From the NCBI GenBank assembly GCA_017591395.1, contig WEDG01006400.1, positions 62,001 through 126,000 of the forward strand: a DNA stretch of 64,000 nt, read 5' to 3'. The notes under the pieces are model-generated. The model ran no database searches. It was not told the origin of the DNA and saw only the letters and a list, made by a program, of their open reading frames with translations. A program made the position numbers and the translations under genes. The DNA comes from Schistocephalus solidus (Eukaryota > Platyhelminthes > Cestoda > Diphyllobothriidea > Diphyllobothriidae). How positions within the stretch are numbered: position 1 is the stretch's first letter; every line of letters begins with the position of its first letter. Below, piece by piece: positions 1 through 11,479 of this stretch.

Positions 1-649
1 CCCAATTCTCGGGTACATTCGGAAAGAGCGATGCAATGTGCCTCTAAAGCATCAGTGAGTAAGTTCGCATTCATTTCACTTACCACTATTTAGTAAAAAA
101 GGTTCAAATTCGAAACCCTAGTTAATTCTCTCTCTACCCTCAGGTTTTTGTTAGCACCCACCAAATGCATTTTGTCATGACACAGTGCGGAATCGCTGGA
201 GATAACTACCATCATGATGATAAAGGGTAGCCAGAAGATATGCAGGCGAAGTTCTCCACTCCGAGGATGGTAGCCAGCACCAGGTGCAATCGACTTTTTT
301 GAGTCCCAGAGGAGCGGAGAAAATGTACGACGACAGGAAAGAAAGGTCGCCCCGCTCAACTGGCTGCAGTTGACGACCAGGTGAGCCCGCGCCACGAACA
401 TAGCGCATTACCCTTGCTACAGTGGAATCTACCACATACCATGTGGGAGGGGGTGAAAACTCAATTGACACGCATGTTAGAACAAAGAGCGGACCGGTAG
501 CAGTAGCTGGTTGCTGCTCCTAAAAGAGTATACTTAATGATGAGATTCTGAATGAACGTCTGGTTATGGCATGCCTAATCCTACTCGCTATCACGCAATC
601 CCCCGTCCATCACTGTAGCATCAAGGTAGATCTCAGTCTAGATTTGGAC
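1..649. other. Unassigned sequence
   Basis: No domain, repeat or convincing exon was seen. Two overlapping open frames of about 100 codons on the minus strand (90-471) have no recognisable motif and look like chance frames. Confidence 0.4.
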
Positions 650-797
650 GCATATCAATATATCAATGGTCGGAGGCCTGGGCTTCAATCAATTCTCGAC
701 CTGTCTTGCTTCGGGCATGCACGAATGCCGCCTTGACGGCTGCAAAGTTGAACACATGGCCTATTGCGTCCATCTGGGCAACCCCTTGCGAAAATTC
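650..797 (-). mobile_element. Penelope-like element fragment, endonuclease C-terminus
   Basis: Read on the minus strand, this gives a short frame with the order GHVFNF, a run of basic residues, then RELIEAQASD and a stop. That matches the C-terminal end of the GIY-YIG endonuclease domain of Penelope-like elements, where a TGH-hydrophobic motif is followed by R-x-LIEAW. The rest of the element (reverse transcriptase and GIY-YIG core) is absent. The fragment faces away from the plus-strand fragment that starts at about 795, so two separate partial copies meet here. Confidence 0.6.
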
Positions 798-816
798 GTC
801 GAGAATTGATTGAAGC
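682..816. repeat. 19-bp perfect inverted repeat from opposed Penelope copies
   Basis: Positions 682-700 are the exact reverse complement of 798-816, with 97 nt between them. Both arms encode the RELIEA residues of the two opposed Penelope fragments. The palindrome is therefore explained by two element copies in opposite orientation and need not be a functional stem. Confidence 0.8.
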
Positions 817-900
817 ATGGGCATCTGATGAGAACTCAGTCAATCAATATATCGATCTTACGCCGGCATACAGAGCCCTGTTCGAATGCTCATATAAATA
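795..900 (+). mobile_element. Penelope-like element fragment, endonuclease tail with stop
   Basis: The plus strand reads RELIEAWASDENSVNQYIDL followed by a short tail and a TAA at about 898-900. This is the extreme C-terminus of a Penelope-type endonuclease. A short AT-rich stretch after the stop may be the 3' UTR. Only the last 35 or so codons are present. Confidence 0.65.
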
Positions 901-2504
901 AAGAAGTGGTTTCGACGATCGAGCAGCCTTCTATTTCTCCCACTTATACTTTCTAAACTGACGACGCAGGTTCATTTAGAAATTATTTGTTGCTATTCTG
1001 ATCGAGAGCATTGCTTCTCTTAATTTTAAGGACCTATAAATAAAGAATTCCGCGTTGCCAGTCGTTGCGTATAAACCATTTTTTAAACAGAGTTCTCGGA
1101 TTTAATGTGACATTTTATCAATTACGTTTCTCACTGAGACAGTCCCACAACATGCAAGCACTTGTAATCATTGAACAAACTTTCTGAAGAGTTCCTCTGT
1201 CATAGTATCTGAGGCCACTGTAATTGTTGAATTAAGCCACTTCTTAACGCTCCCTTTCTTTTTCTAGTGAACATGCTAAAAAAACCAGTCAAACGTATAG
1301 AGCCAAAGGAATCCTCTAGACCCCTTTAGGCCTTTGAAGTATTCTTACAAGCGATAAAAAATGACTTGGGTAAAATTTTATCTGGATGTCGAAGTTGACC
1401 GAAGACGCGTTTTTTTACATTCCAGGTTATCTATAATGACTGTAAATTGGTCACAAGCGCTGGTATTTGCGACTAGCATCCCTGTAAAGTAAAAAACGCC
1501 ACTAGCGTAATGCGGAATGCAAGCTAAAGTTGTTCAAAAAGATTTATCCTCCTTCTCCTTCACTAAAGGACTGTCAGCACGACGAAAGCTGGCTTTTATC
1601 CAAACTTTTTGCAGTTGAACTCTTTTACGGCTTCGCCACAATGCTCGGTTGTGCCATCCTGATCTTTCTTGCCTATGAAAGAGAATCCTCTTTTGTGTGA
1701 AATCCGGGGGCTTGTGTTTTGGGGCCAGGTCATGTACGTGGAACGCGCAGACAAGGTCATCACATATGTCAGAGACTGCGCCCATTCCCCAAACCAGACT
1801 ACTGACCGGCTCGGATAGTGGCTGGGGCCCGAAAGTGGGAATATAGAGTGAAGTTGACGTATTTTCATCGTTATAAACAAGCTGACGCACCTGAAGCCAT
1901 CACGGTGCGTTAAAAGCCGTAACTTGAAAAAATTGCGCGGTCTGAGTTACCCCGACGGTTGGCAGTCAGCCTAGTGCGTGTTTGTGTGGAGTAGCCGACT
2001 GAGATTGAGGATGCAATGGCTCCTTCTTCATGTGGGCTCTATGGCACCCTCACTCCGTGTGGCGACACGCCTAGGCGTGGCTCTGACCACGACAGCCACC
2101 TGCGCTTTCTCGCTCCCCGGCCTTGTCTCCTCGGTCACAACATCGGGCCCAGGTGGGGGGGGGGGGGGGGGGAGGAAAAAAAGTGCGAAGGACGATTCGC
2201 AAGTCTACTATCACTGTAATCTAGTTTATGCGCAAATTAACTTTCATGCACCACCTTGCTGAGCAACGCATGGTGGACCTCGTCGAAACCTACCATCGAA
2301 CCGTGATGAGAGTGGACGCAAGCACGCGATGGGAAGAATGCCACAGGAGCTCAAAAGGAAGAGAAATTACAAGTCTTGAAGAGCGTGCAATAACTGTTCT
2401 GGAATTATAATCAGATTGCTGACGGCGACAAGTGGGATTGGAATAACCGTTTCTAACTTATTAGGCCTGATCAGCTAGCTATATCCAAAGTTAGGTGTGG
2501 GGAT
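901..2504. other. Unassigned sequence
   Basis: Nothing recognisable. A 118-codon minus-strand frame (1534-1890) and plus-strand frames around 1978-2262 have no motif or splice context. The only clear feature is a G homopolymer at 2155-2172. Confidence 0.4.
2155..2172. repeat. Poly-G tract (18 G)
   Basis: An uninterrupted run of 18 G follows a GC-richer stretch and is followed by GGAAAAAAAG. It is a simple homopolymer and prone to sequencing error. Confidence 0.95.
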
Positions 2505-2567
2505 AACTGAGGCTCCAACACACGTTCTTCCAGCTATTAGTCCAGTGCTTTATTCACTGAGCCACGG
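2505..2567 (-). repeat. tRNA-like pol III promoter head (candidate SINE)
   Basis: Read on the minus strand, TGGCTCAGTGAAT matches a pol III A box. About 40 nt later TTGGAGCCTCAG resembles a B box. Spacing is tRNA-like, but the flanks do not form an obvious acceptor stem, so a tRNA-derived SINE or decayed tRNA is more likely than a working tRNA. Confidence 0.35.
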
Positions 2568-2780
2568 GCGCATTGTCCAGTCGGTTGCGAACAGGTATAT
2601 TAACTACGGAATAAGGTACCCCCGATCGCCTTATGGGACCTACTCGCCTCGTTGTGCCCTGGGGTTCGACCTAGAATCCTGCAGGCAGTGGAGCCTCAAG
2701 GTCCAACGGGACGAGTGAGTTCCGTAACCCGATCAGTGTAAGTACTTCCAACATACTTCCGATCATAACTGACAGGACAA

Positions 2781-2850
2781 GCCCGTGGCTCAATTGGTAG
2801 CTTTCAGCCTAATGACCAAAGAGCAGGCGGTTCAAATCTGAGGTGTTCCA
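2781..2850 (+). repeat. tRNA-like pol III promoter head (candidate SINE)
   Basis: The A box TGGCTCAATTGG (2786-2797) and the B box GGTTCAAATCT (2829-2839, one mismatch to consensus) are correctly spaced. The first bases GCCCGTGGC look like a tRNA 5' end, but no matching 3' acceptor strand is seen. Most likely the head of a tRNA-derived SINE. Confidence 0.45.
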
Positions 2851-5803
2851 AACCTGGGGTTGGCAATTTTTGGCTGATTAAGGGTTATAAGCCAGAAATA
2901 TCCAGTTCAGTTTCCCTGGTATTTGCGGTAAGCTCATTCTTCCTACTCGGTTTGTCACTGCGACTGCCTGTGAGGTTCTTCATCGAATCCCACAGCACAA
3001 CGGAACAACAAGCCCCATAACCCGATCGGCGAACGAGCTTTCAACATGTTTTGGTGCCGAAAACGAGAGCCAAGAGCACCCCGTGCGGGGTCGAAGGACA
3101 TAACAGTCTACTGGGGAAAGCGTGTAATCAACACTGGAGATCGGAAGAATAGAAAATTTTAAAAAACACGAAACCGGGTAGAGGTAGAGTTAACGATGAC
3201 AAATCATATCTCACTCGTCTCTATTACACTTCACAATTAAAAACACAGAAAGACACTTCCGAACATACCGTTATGAGAAAATGTGTAAGAGACCAGGGTC
3301 ACGACTAGTCGAAAACCTTTACTATGGCTCCAATTTACATACCTATTCAGAACCAGAACTGAGGCTGATCATTAACCCATAATCCACTGCAACACAAATT
3401 GAAACGATCAACCCAACATCGGAAGCCCAGTAGTCAACATGAAGATCTGATCATCGACTTCGACTGATGAAGTACCGTAAGCCGGCTAACAGTCCTGTTC
3501 TTCTGTGGATCTCACGTACATGCAACATTTCAGATTCACAGGTGATATCGTACCTCAGCTAGTAAATAAACTCAGAGCGGGTGCACGCTAAAGAAATTGG
3601 AAAACTCACTTGAGTGTACGACAGCTTGTCAGAAGCCGGAAGGTCTTTAGGCGTTTGATAGTGACCAAAAGCTACAAGCCTTCGTTAGTGGACAAAATTA
3701 AAGCCTACCAACTGGCCTTCCTCAGAATTTTCGGGGATCTGGAAAACAAATTTAATAAAAGGATTTGTGAATAATGGCTATGGGATTAGCGTCCTACCAA
3801 TCAAACTGCAAAAAAATGTGTTCGTTAAGTTTCGCATTGAACCTTAGGGGAATTATCACATGCGGCCGCGTAACGACACGCGACACAAGCAGACAGACTT
3901 ATGACGAAGACAAAGGAGGCTGGAATGGCTACTGGTAGTTTATCATCTCTTGTCGTTCAACGCTAAGTCGGGAGAACCTGGGGTCCAAACGCAGAATTGT
4001 TGGCCAGTGGACACCAAGCCGAACGTTCTGCCACTAAGACAGAGGTTTGCCACCCTGTCAGTTGCACTTGAGAATACTAATTTAAATGGCAGTGGCGCTC
4101 CACCAAGAAAATATCCTTGTCGCTATGACTTACAACAATGAATGTGTTGCGCATTGGAGCGATTTCGATCGCCTCTCACGCATTACTGTCGTTTAAAAAA
4201 CAGGTTCGAAAGGGCGGCGAGGTAGGAACCCGGACGGATACCATAAGGAAACAATGTTAAAATCTAAACGAGCACAGGAGATGAAGGCTAAATGATAGGT
4301 ACAGGAGACGATAATACCGGGAAGACGGATCGTCTGTGTTCAAATTCATCTAGCGCGTAGTAAGCACATAGTGCATCTTCAAAAGCCAGACCGGCCCTGC
4401 CAGACACGCACAGCCGTCGCAGTGTCAACGCCCCAACCCACTCGACACTACACAGGACCATCAACAACTCTCCCTGTGGTCATATCGCTGGTTGTGATTA
4501 GTTTTTTTGCAATATCCACATACGACAGTTCAACGATCGCGAATGAGGATGTCCACCATGTGCCCCATAGCATGGTGGACGAAGGAAAACGGACTCCCGC
4601 TGCCTCTGCTGCACTCTATCCCTCATCCACCTGAGCTCGGTGTCAAGAGGACCGGAGACGGGGTCGAGCGCAGCGACTGACAAAGCTAAACAACTCTTCT
4701 ACGCGTACCGCACACGTAAGATGGACCAGGATTTCACATAAACAACCAAAAGGCGGCTCGGATCCCAACACGTGAGGTTTTTACACAAATGGGTTACACT
4801 GAACAGATCTTACATGCGTGAGTGTGGCACAGAGGCCATATTAAGAAGGAGCAACTGCGCCTGCCTTGGTCGATTTCGAGGTCTGAGCTGTATCGTCAGT
4901 GGTCAACCTTTCAACAGAGGTTCGGCTGTTTGCCCGAAGATGGTGCATTCGAAGGAATGCACATCTTAATTATTTGCTTAGTGGCAACGTACACCATAAG
5001 GCCACAGAAAAATAAAACGTGGTAATTGTATACAGTAGCATAAGGAGGACAAAGTGCAACCTTGGGGCTGATTTCATGGGGGGAAGGAGATCATATTTCA
5101 GTCCAAAGTATATTGACACCCCCATTTCTTGGCACTTACAACAAGTACAAGGTAAATTCTTCCCTTTAAAATTTGCTTTGTAGAATAGTTAAAACACTGA
5201 ATGTTCATTAACAGACCATAAATATGCCTATACGGATGAAATATCCTTTTTGTGCATACCTTCCGATTTTCCGGGAAAATTTCCTACCAGTTAGAAGAGA
5301 AGAAGCTAACGTGGACAATTTTATGCATTTGCAAGTAATTTCCCCATTTGATAATAAGTGGAGATCAATAGTCAGTAGTAACGATATGTGCACGATTGAT
5401 AAGCCAATCTCCATTTTTGATTCTGCCGCAGAACTGGCGACTGAGTGTAAACGCAGAAAAACGAAAAGCAATCTGAATTTTCCTACTGAAAATAGTGAGA
5501 TAGAAAAGTAAGGCTCAACTCAGCATTCAAGCATATAACAACCTCATCGGCGTTTCTTAACCGAAAGTGTGAGGTTAAGTGGCATCGAAGAATGCTAAGT
5601 GATAAGGCACACTGCGCGATGCATGGAGAAATGCCTAGTACCGACAAAATATTACTAGTGCACACGACAAGGATATCTACAGAAAGTCCTTCCTGCATAT
5701 AGGTGTCAGGACAAAGTCAACAATACGGACACTACCAGGAGACAGAGGACAACCACCAGTAATACCGATCTGTCCCAAGCGGGATCACACACTTCAGTCA
5801 GGC
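2851..5803. other. Unassigned sequence
   Basis: No recognised gene or transposon. A 95-codon plus-strand frame (5224-5511) with a Lys/Arg/Ser-rich C-terminus is the best open frame, but it has no homology that I recognise and no clear splice context. Confidence 0.35.
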
Positions 5804-5850
5804 AGTGGCCCAGTTAGCTACTCGTGCCTCCCCTAAGCTTGAATCTCTCA
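5804..5850 (+). repeat. tRNA-like pol III promoter head (candidate SINE)
   Basis: The A-box-like TGGCCCAGTTAGC (5805-5817) is followed by the B-box-like GCTTGAATCTC (5837-5847). Spacing is short but within the SINE range. No full tRNA fold is evident. Confidence 0.35.
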
Positions 5851-5990
5851 TGCGCAGACATTAGGTTCATAACACTAGTTCACGACCCTAAAGGGCTACT
5901 GTGGGTGATGTTTCAGTCTTATATATCTTCAACTGCAAAGTTATAAGCTGTGGTCAGCACCTCTATACCTCAGCCATTGCTGCCAGATAG

Positions 5991-6159
5991 TCAATGTCTT
6001 CCGAAGATTGAAAGTCGCCTCTCACACGCTCCACCTTTGGCCCAGTCGTCCCAGCGCAAACTAACAATGTGCAAAGGTTGCTTCGCAGTTGGGTAGGGAG
6101 CACGTGCTAGGGCACTTAAGAAAAGTTTTTTAAAGTCTTCCGTGTTCGCAATAGCCTCC
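5991..6159 (-). CDS. Candidate exon, unknown protein
   Basis: On the minus strand a polypyrimidine-AG acceptor (GCTCGTTTTCAG) at 6160 opens a frame starting EAIANTEDFKKLFLSALARA, which runs to a stop at 5991. A possible donor (AAAG/GTGGAG) lies inside. The residue composition looks coding. The acceptor phase (2) does not match the end of the gene at 6645-9858, so a link to that gene would need another exon. It could also be chance. Confidence 0.3.
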
Positions 6160-6644
6160 CTGAAAACGAGCCTGACGTATCGCGCCAACTTAGATGGACC
6201 GTCGGACAGGAGCCTGACCGTAAAACAAAATTATTTTAGAGATATCATAAGGGACTCTAAGAGCGCAACCCTTTTCTGTAGTCCAAAATGCTAAATGTAT
6301 CTACCTCAGAGTGAAGTCTCGATTTTTTGAGTGGTTTTTGCTCTGAGAGCCGAGATAAAACGCATCACAAAATAGTGTGCCCTTTTCACGAAGAGACACT
6401 TGTAAGCCTTAACAAGGAGGTCACTTTAATGCAAGGCATTATCTCCGAATTAGGTCACCAAATCAGCTCAATTTTAAGGGCCTCGCTTACCGCAGTGAGC
6501 AAATCTACGATGGGTTAGGTAGCCGAGGATGAGCATGCGTCATCAGTGGAAGGCTGTCCAAATGTCAAACACAATAGTTCAAAAAATTTTAACTTTGTTC
6601 AACTTGTAAACATTGAGAAAATGGACGAGAACATAAACGCTATA

Positions 6645-9600
6645 TCAGTTGTCGGGAAATAATTCAAGGACTTTATAAGTCACCTTCTTCCATATGGACA
6701 ATAGAAGGTCGCTGTGACTCCTGAGAGCAGGGATAACACCACGCACTGCTAAATTTGCCATCTCGAAAGTGCAGTCCACCGGCTGAAATTGAACGACGAG
6801 TGGAACAAAAGAGTGCGTAAAAGAATGAATGTGTAAAAGAATGGTTTGCGTAAAAGAATGTTTAAGGGTAAAAGAATGTTCAAGAACAACCGTAAATAAC
6901 AAAATCAATGTCCCTTTACCTTTGAGAGCAACCTAATGGCCCTTTGGACAGTTTCTTCCAGCGAAATATATTCGGTGGCGACCTTCTGGTCCTCCTCCTC
7001 CGTGAACTCCTCTAGTTTTTCCGCAGCCTCGGCCAGAGATTCCAGGCAGTAGAACAACTCTGCTGACCTGACAAACTGGAGTAAGCGAATAGGACACACA
7101 AAGCATGATCGACAGCTGACAGTATGAGGCATCCCATTCGTGCTAGTTAAAACAGTTAAACTGACATTAGGACTGAAAGGTGTTGCAGATACACGGGGGT
7201 AGCCTTGAGTACACGAATGGAATAGAGTTAGTAGCAAAAAAGCCGAGTGCAACCCCCAACAACTTGACTCTGTTGTTAATTTAGAGCAGGTTTGAATAAA
7301 TAGAGCTCGATGGGGGCGCGCATAGGGCATGTGCTGAATACTAACGTGTTCCGACGACTCTGTAAAAGAAATCTTGTGGAATAAGTAGGTGTGGAATTTT
7401 TGATGTCCCTGTTGTTATGTGATTACCTACAGAGCTGAACGTCTACCGGACTAAGTCTCAAAATGCTATAAGCAATCAGATTTACTATGGTGAAGATGCC
7501 CTCCCACTTACGATTATTGTAATAGAAACGCGATGGAAATCTGTCCATGCGTATACTGGTCTTCCTTCTGCGAATTTACTTCATTCGACTGCTGGCGATG
7601 CAGGTCTAGCCAACTTAGAGTCTAAGGCATAACTCTCCAATGTTCCTGACGATTTGACAGAAGTTTTTATAAGTGAGGTTCCACAGGCCGTTCGGCTTAA
7701 TGGGAAGGTCCCGGCTTCGTAGTGACGCCCACCGAGAAAGACTTGTTGAATAGCGGAAACATTAATCATGCCGTAAGATCAATTCAATATGTGACCTTTT
7801 TATAGGTAACCGGTTTGTCAGATTATCTATAACTGAAATAATGTCGCTGCATGATCCTCGACTGCTTATTTGTCAGATCTGAAGGTCAGCTTACTTCGTA
7901 ACCAGTTTTCGCTGAATGCAGATTTAATATCTGCTTCTTTTTGACACGCTGGTAAGCTTGTAGTTAGGCCAACCTTTAAATTAAAGCACGATTCGGCACA
8001 TCTTAAATCCTGGGTCATCGAGCGTCCTACCCCTACAGCAAAGATTTAGACGCAGAGCCAAAGAAGCCTGCACATAATTGCGGGCGAGGATCCGCTGAAT
8101 GGCTACACCTAGGCACAGCCGAACTCTTATTCGTACCTCGGTGATGACATACTTCAAATAGAGTGCACATTAAAAAGTGGCTTCAAGAAAATCCCATCAC
8201 AACATGGCTAGATATTCGGCTAACAGTATATCAGATGCTATTAACAGAGGTTTATCCACATATTATTATCTAAAAATAAGCGTTGAGTGTAAAAGGCGTA
8301 CCTTAGTATCAAGGCCGAAGATTTGCGAAAAACGTTTGGCCCGTTCAAAATCATTTTCTTTTATAAAGCACTTCAGGCTGAAAAGAAACAAAGATGTATC
8401 CCAAAAAACAAAATTAATACTCTTAGGTATTATGGCAAGGAACTCGTACACTAGTCTTGCTACCCCATATAAGGCAAGGTGAACTTGACAAACAAAACAC
8501 GCAATACATGTAGGGCACTCTTGAAATTTTCAATTGATATCGCTTAAAAAAGTCTAAGTAGCCATCGAATTCGATTAGACGTGTACTACATTTGAAATTT
8601 AGAAATTTTTAAAAGTGAAAGGAAGGTTTGTTTAGCATTACCGCTCCAGAGGATCAATCCTGACGAAAGATGAAACGGTTTGTAATCCGCCATGATCGGA
8701 TGAAGGGGCATCAACTTCTACCAAAAGAGGTGAGACAATAGGTCCAACCGTTGAGATGAGATGAGATTGTTCCGATACCGTGGTAGCGAAAACTAGCTCT
8801 CGACTGACAGAGAGCGAACGAACAACAAGAGCATCGTTAACTAAAGCATCATTTAAAGAATGCGAGTGTATAAAAAAGTAACGTACGAAGTTACTGGAAG
8901 TCAGCGATAATTGGTTGAAAGTCAGTTTAACTCCAAGCAGCTTTAGGAATGAACTAAGCCTCCGCTTTCATGTTTTAATTCGAACGTTAAATACATAACA
9001 CTTCGATAATATGTGGGGAAGTATTTGCATAAGTGGTGAGGGCAGTATTCCAAAACAAATTAAGTGACAATTATATACTAGTGTTGAGGCCATTGGAGAG
9101 CAACAATTTCTAAATGCACACTGCTCCAAAAACTTCTCATCCAAGCGATAAAATCTTTCAATACCCACTTTATAGATACTGAATTTCGGATAAGGGTGGG
9201 GAGGGTTTCCATAAATTTAAGTCAGTCCATCTTCCCAGGTTAATAAGTACGAAAAAATGTAATCAAAGCTTAACTTGCCTGGGGAACAGGTGAACCTCGA
9301 GACATGCCTCACTCTCACCTCTGCGGAGCAAACAAACACCAAACGTTGGAAAGGGTGAATTCTTGACTTCGGACTGCATAAAGGCTCCCTTCCATACGGC
9401 AAAATCAATTATGTCACCGCCTGAAAATAATGGTCCACAGCATATACCAGCGACGATATTATACAAAAGAAGTTGGCACTAAAGGGAATAAGCGATAAAA
9501 ATCAGACAAACCTGGCGATTTAGAGCCAAGAAATAACCCCGGTTTAAGAATTGTGACTTATTAAAACAGAGTTCATTAGCGGGGAACGCGGCAGTAAGTC

Positions 9601-9858
9601 GCGGTTCGAGAAAATCCTGATATTCCCGGGTGATCTGGAGAGGCGCCTGAAGTAAATACTTTTCAGAAAAATTTACATATTTTGAGCATTCTAATGAGCG
9701 CAGGATGCCTTCCTGAAGGATAATTACAAGCAAAAAAAAATTACATCGTTGAAGTCCAATGTAAATGTACTTAGAGCCTTGAGAGAAAACACATGATTCT
9801 CCCACGGGAACTCCCGAAATCCCACAAAGGAGTCACGATCACCTAGATCCTTGGACAT
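6645..9858 (-). CDS. Host gene, six exons, unknown helical protein (about 257 aa)
   Basis: I do not recognise the protein. Proposed minus-strand exons are 9745-9858, 9512-9712, 9079-9167, 8302-8377, 6920-7075 and 6645-6782. They total 774 nt (258 codons with stop). Start: ATG at 9856-9858, reading MSKDLGDRDSF. Intron phases are 0, 0, 2, 0, 0 and every junction keeps the frame open. Splice sites are good at most ends: a TTATCCTTCAG acceptor for exon 2, a TTTCTTTTCAG acceptor for exon 4, and a CAATTTCAG acceptor for exon 6. The exon 3 acceptor is the weakest. The predicted protein is helix-rich, with a stretch ENDFERAKRFSQIFGLDTK that looks like a helical-repeat unit and a Glu-rich helix in exon 5. 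An alternative donor in exon 6 (AAG/GTGACT at 6684) would extend the gene. No TM segment or signal peptide is obvious. Confidence 0.55.
6812..6884. repeat. Short tandem repeat, about 17 bp x 4
   Basis: Four imperfect copies of a unit close to GCGTAAAAGAATGTTT lie in tandem. The core GTAAAAGAATG is invariant. The array falls inside the 137-bp intron (6783-6919) of the minus-strand host gene. Confidence 0.8.
9713..9744 (-). other. 32-bp mini-intron of the 6645-9858 gene
   Basis: On the minus strand GTAATTTTTTTTTGCTTG leads into ATTATCCTTCAG. It is GT...AG, 32 nt, with the frame open and in phase 0 on both sides. Introns of 30-40 bp near the 5' end are a known flatworm habit. Confidence 0.55.
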
Positions 9859-9917
9859 TCGAAATGATAGCAACGTCCGATTCGTTCGACAATACCGGTA
9901 AATCCCCGGTCACTCAC

Positions 9918-10107
9918 TGTAATGTCCCGAGCGGGTCGATGAGCTGAAAAATTGGGTAACTCTTGACATCTCAGACAATTCACCACATGCACAAAGAAGT
10001 AGAACGGGAAATTTGGCGACGAGGGTTTATTTGACAGTTAGTGAAAACCGGGGGACGTCGAGCAATTCGAGGACGAGGTAGGTAACACAGAGATGGTTTA
10101 TAAAAGG
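9918..10107 (-). repeat. Possible 3' LTR of gypsy-1
   Basis: Read on the minus strand this segment ends in GGGACATTACA at 9918, an LTR-like CA terminus. Its plus-strand start, TGTAATGTCCCGAGCGGG, resembles the LTR end of gypsy-3 (TGTTATATCCCGACGGG). It contains AATAAA and, at its upstream edge, TTTTATAAACC. It lies between the integrase end of gypsy-1 and the host gene start. No matching second LTR was found, so this is tentative. Confidence 0.3.
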
Positions 10108-10157
10108 ACAGACTTCAGGAATGAAAAAAAACAAGAAAAAGGTTAAAAGGAAGATGC

Positions 10158-11470
10158 TTATAAAGTGCACGTTAAGTATAGCGGGTGTGACAAAGCCGCC
10201 CTTTTCGAAAAGCCACTGTCCTCAGTGGCTGGAATAAGGAATTTTGATGGTGCTGTCAACGGGATTACGAAGGGTGAGTCAGGGGGTTCGGGGAAATGAA
10301 CTGCCTTCAGCCTGTTAAAGTGGACGAGGAGGGTGTTCCGGTTATCAGCCTCGCGTATCCGGTAGACGTTGTGGAGGAGCCAATGTACAACAGAGAAGAG
10401 GCCAGACCACGGGTTGTGAAATTTGCTAAGTTGTCCTAGTGGTGGGTTGGTCCTGTTAAGCCACACAATATCACCTGGTTGGAACGGTGATCCATGTTTT
10501 TAGCGATCGTAAAAGCGGGCTTGTGATTGCTGCGAGTGTGTGCGAGCAATCCCTTGAAATTCTTGGTAGATCGCAATAAGTCGAGTGACATAAGATGGAG
10601 GGGTGGGGGTGGGGAAGGCGGGCTGCGTGATAGGCAGATAGGAATCCAGGGGGAGTTGAAGTTCCTAGACGTAGGTCAACATAGCGGGGGTGAAGCCTGT
10701 GTATTTATGTACCATAGTACGGTACGATAGGAAGCAGCGCGGAATAAGGGTGTCCCAGATTTCGTTGTTGGTAGTCCTTGTTTTCTGGATGCCAAATTAA
10801 CTACAGAGTTCCTGTACAAGGAGGCTTTCGAAGTTGGAACCCTGGCCGAAGTGTAGAACATCTAAAAGCCCGAATCGAGCAACCCACGTACACATGATAG
10901 CTTCGGTAACCATAACAGCTGTCTGATCAGGCAGGGGAGATGCTTCCGGCCATTGAGTGACGAAGTCAAACATCACTAAAAGGTATCGGTTACCCTTCCG
11001 TGATTGTGGGAAGGGGCCAAAAATGTCGACCACGAGGCACTGATTCGGTTAGTCCGTGGTAATCGGTTGCAGCGGCGCTCTAGGGTCGTGGTAGGGGTGT
11101 TTGGAGTGTGCGCAGGCTTCGCACTCTTGGAATACGAGGACAACGTCTTGTGGAAGATTAGGTGATCAGAATCGATGTCTTGCCGTTTTTTTTTAGTTTG
11201 CCTTGGCCTGCGTGACCCAATTGGCGGTGTAGTTCACGCAAAACACTGCGTGTGTGAGGGAGGGAGGGAGGGCGTGACGAATCGGGGATTGGGGGTCGTA
11301 CTGGAAGTAAAGTACGTGGTCCCGCATAAATAGGTTTTTCCAGAAGGCCCAGAGTGCTTGTGCTTCGCGGCTTTCTCCCGACATCTGGTTCTTTGACGAT
11401 CTAACAGAGCCTCACGCGAACATGTCGTAGATGAGACCGACATATGGATCATTGGCCTGGAGGTTATCCC
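10158..11470 (-). pseudogene. Gypsy-1 integrase region
   Basis: Minus-strand frames give the integrase core with VDIFGPFPQSRKGNRYLL around 11030-10970 (first catalytic Asp) and an FGQGSNFES segment where SDQGRNFES is usual. An AYRT-type end-of-core motif (SYRTMVHKYTGFTPAML) follows near 10700, then a C-terminal domain WLNRTNPPLGQLSKF (from about 10460). The frame is broken repeatedly, and the second catalytic Asp is replaced in the GQGSNF segment. It is the 3' part of the same element as the RT and gag regions upstream. Confidence 0.75.
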
Positions 11471-11479
11471 AGTTCAGGG

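Noticed and set aside
1978..2262. 94-codon plus-strand frame ending near the poly-G tract
   Set aside because: The frame reads through a G homopolymer as poly-Gly and has no recognisable domain.
2781..2850. A functional tRNA gene
   Set aside because: A and B boxes are present, but I could not pair an acceptor stem or find a consistent anticodon arm.
6812..6884. Regularly spaced repeats resembling a CRISPR array
   Set aside because: Units are 17 bp with spacers of only a few bases, in eukaryotic DNA, inside an intron. It is a short tandem repeat.
8378..8461. Extending exon 4 of the 6645-9858 gene upstream through the open frame
   Set aside because: A near-perfect TTTGTTTCTTTTCAG acceptor at 8378 cuts this part off, and its translation is hydrophobic and typical of a pyrimidine tract.
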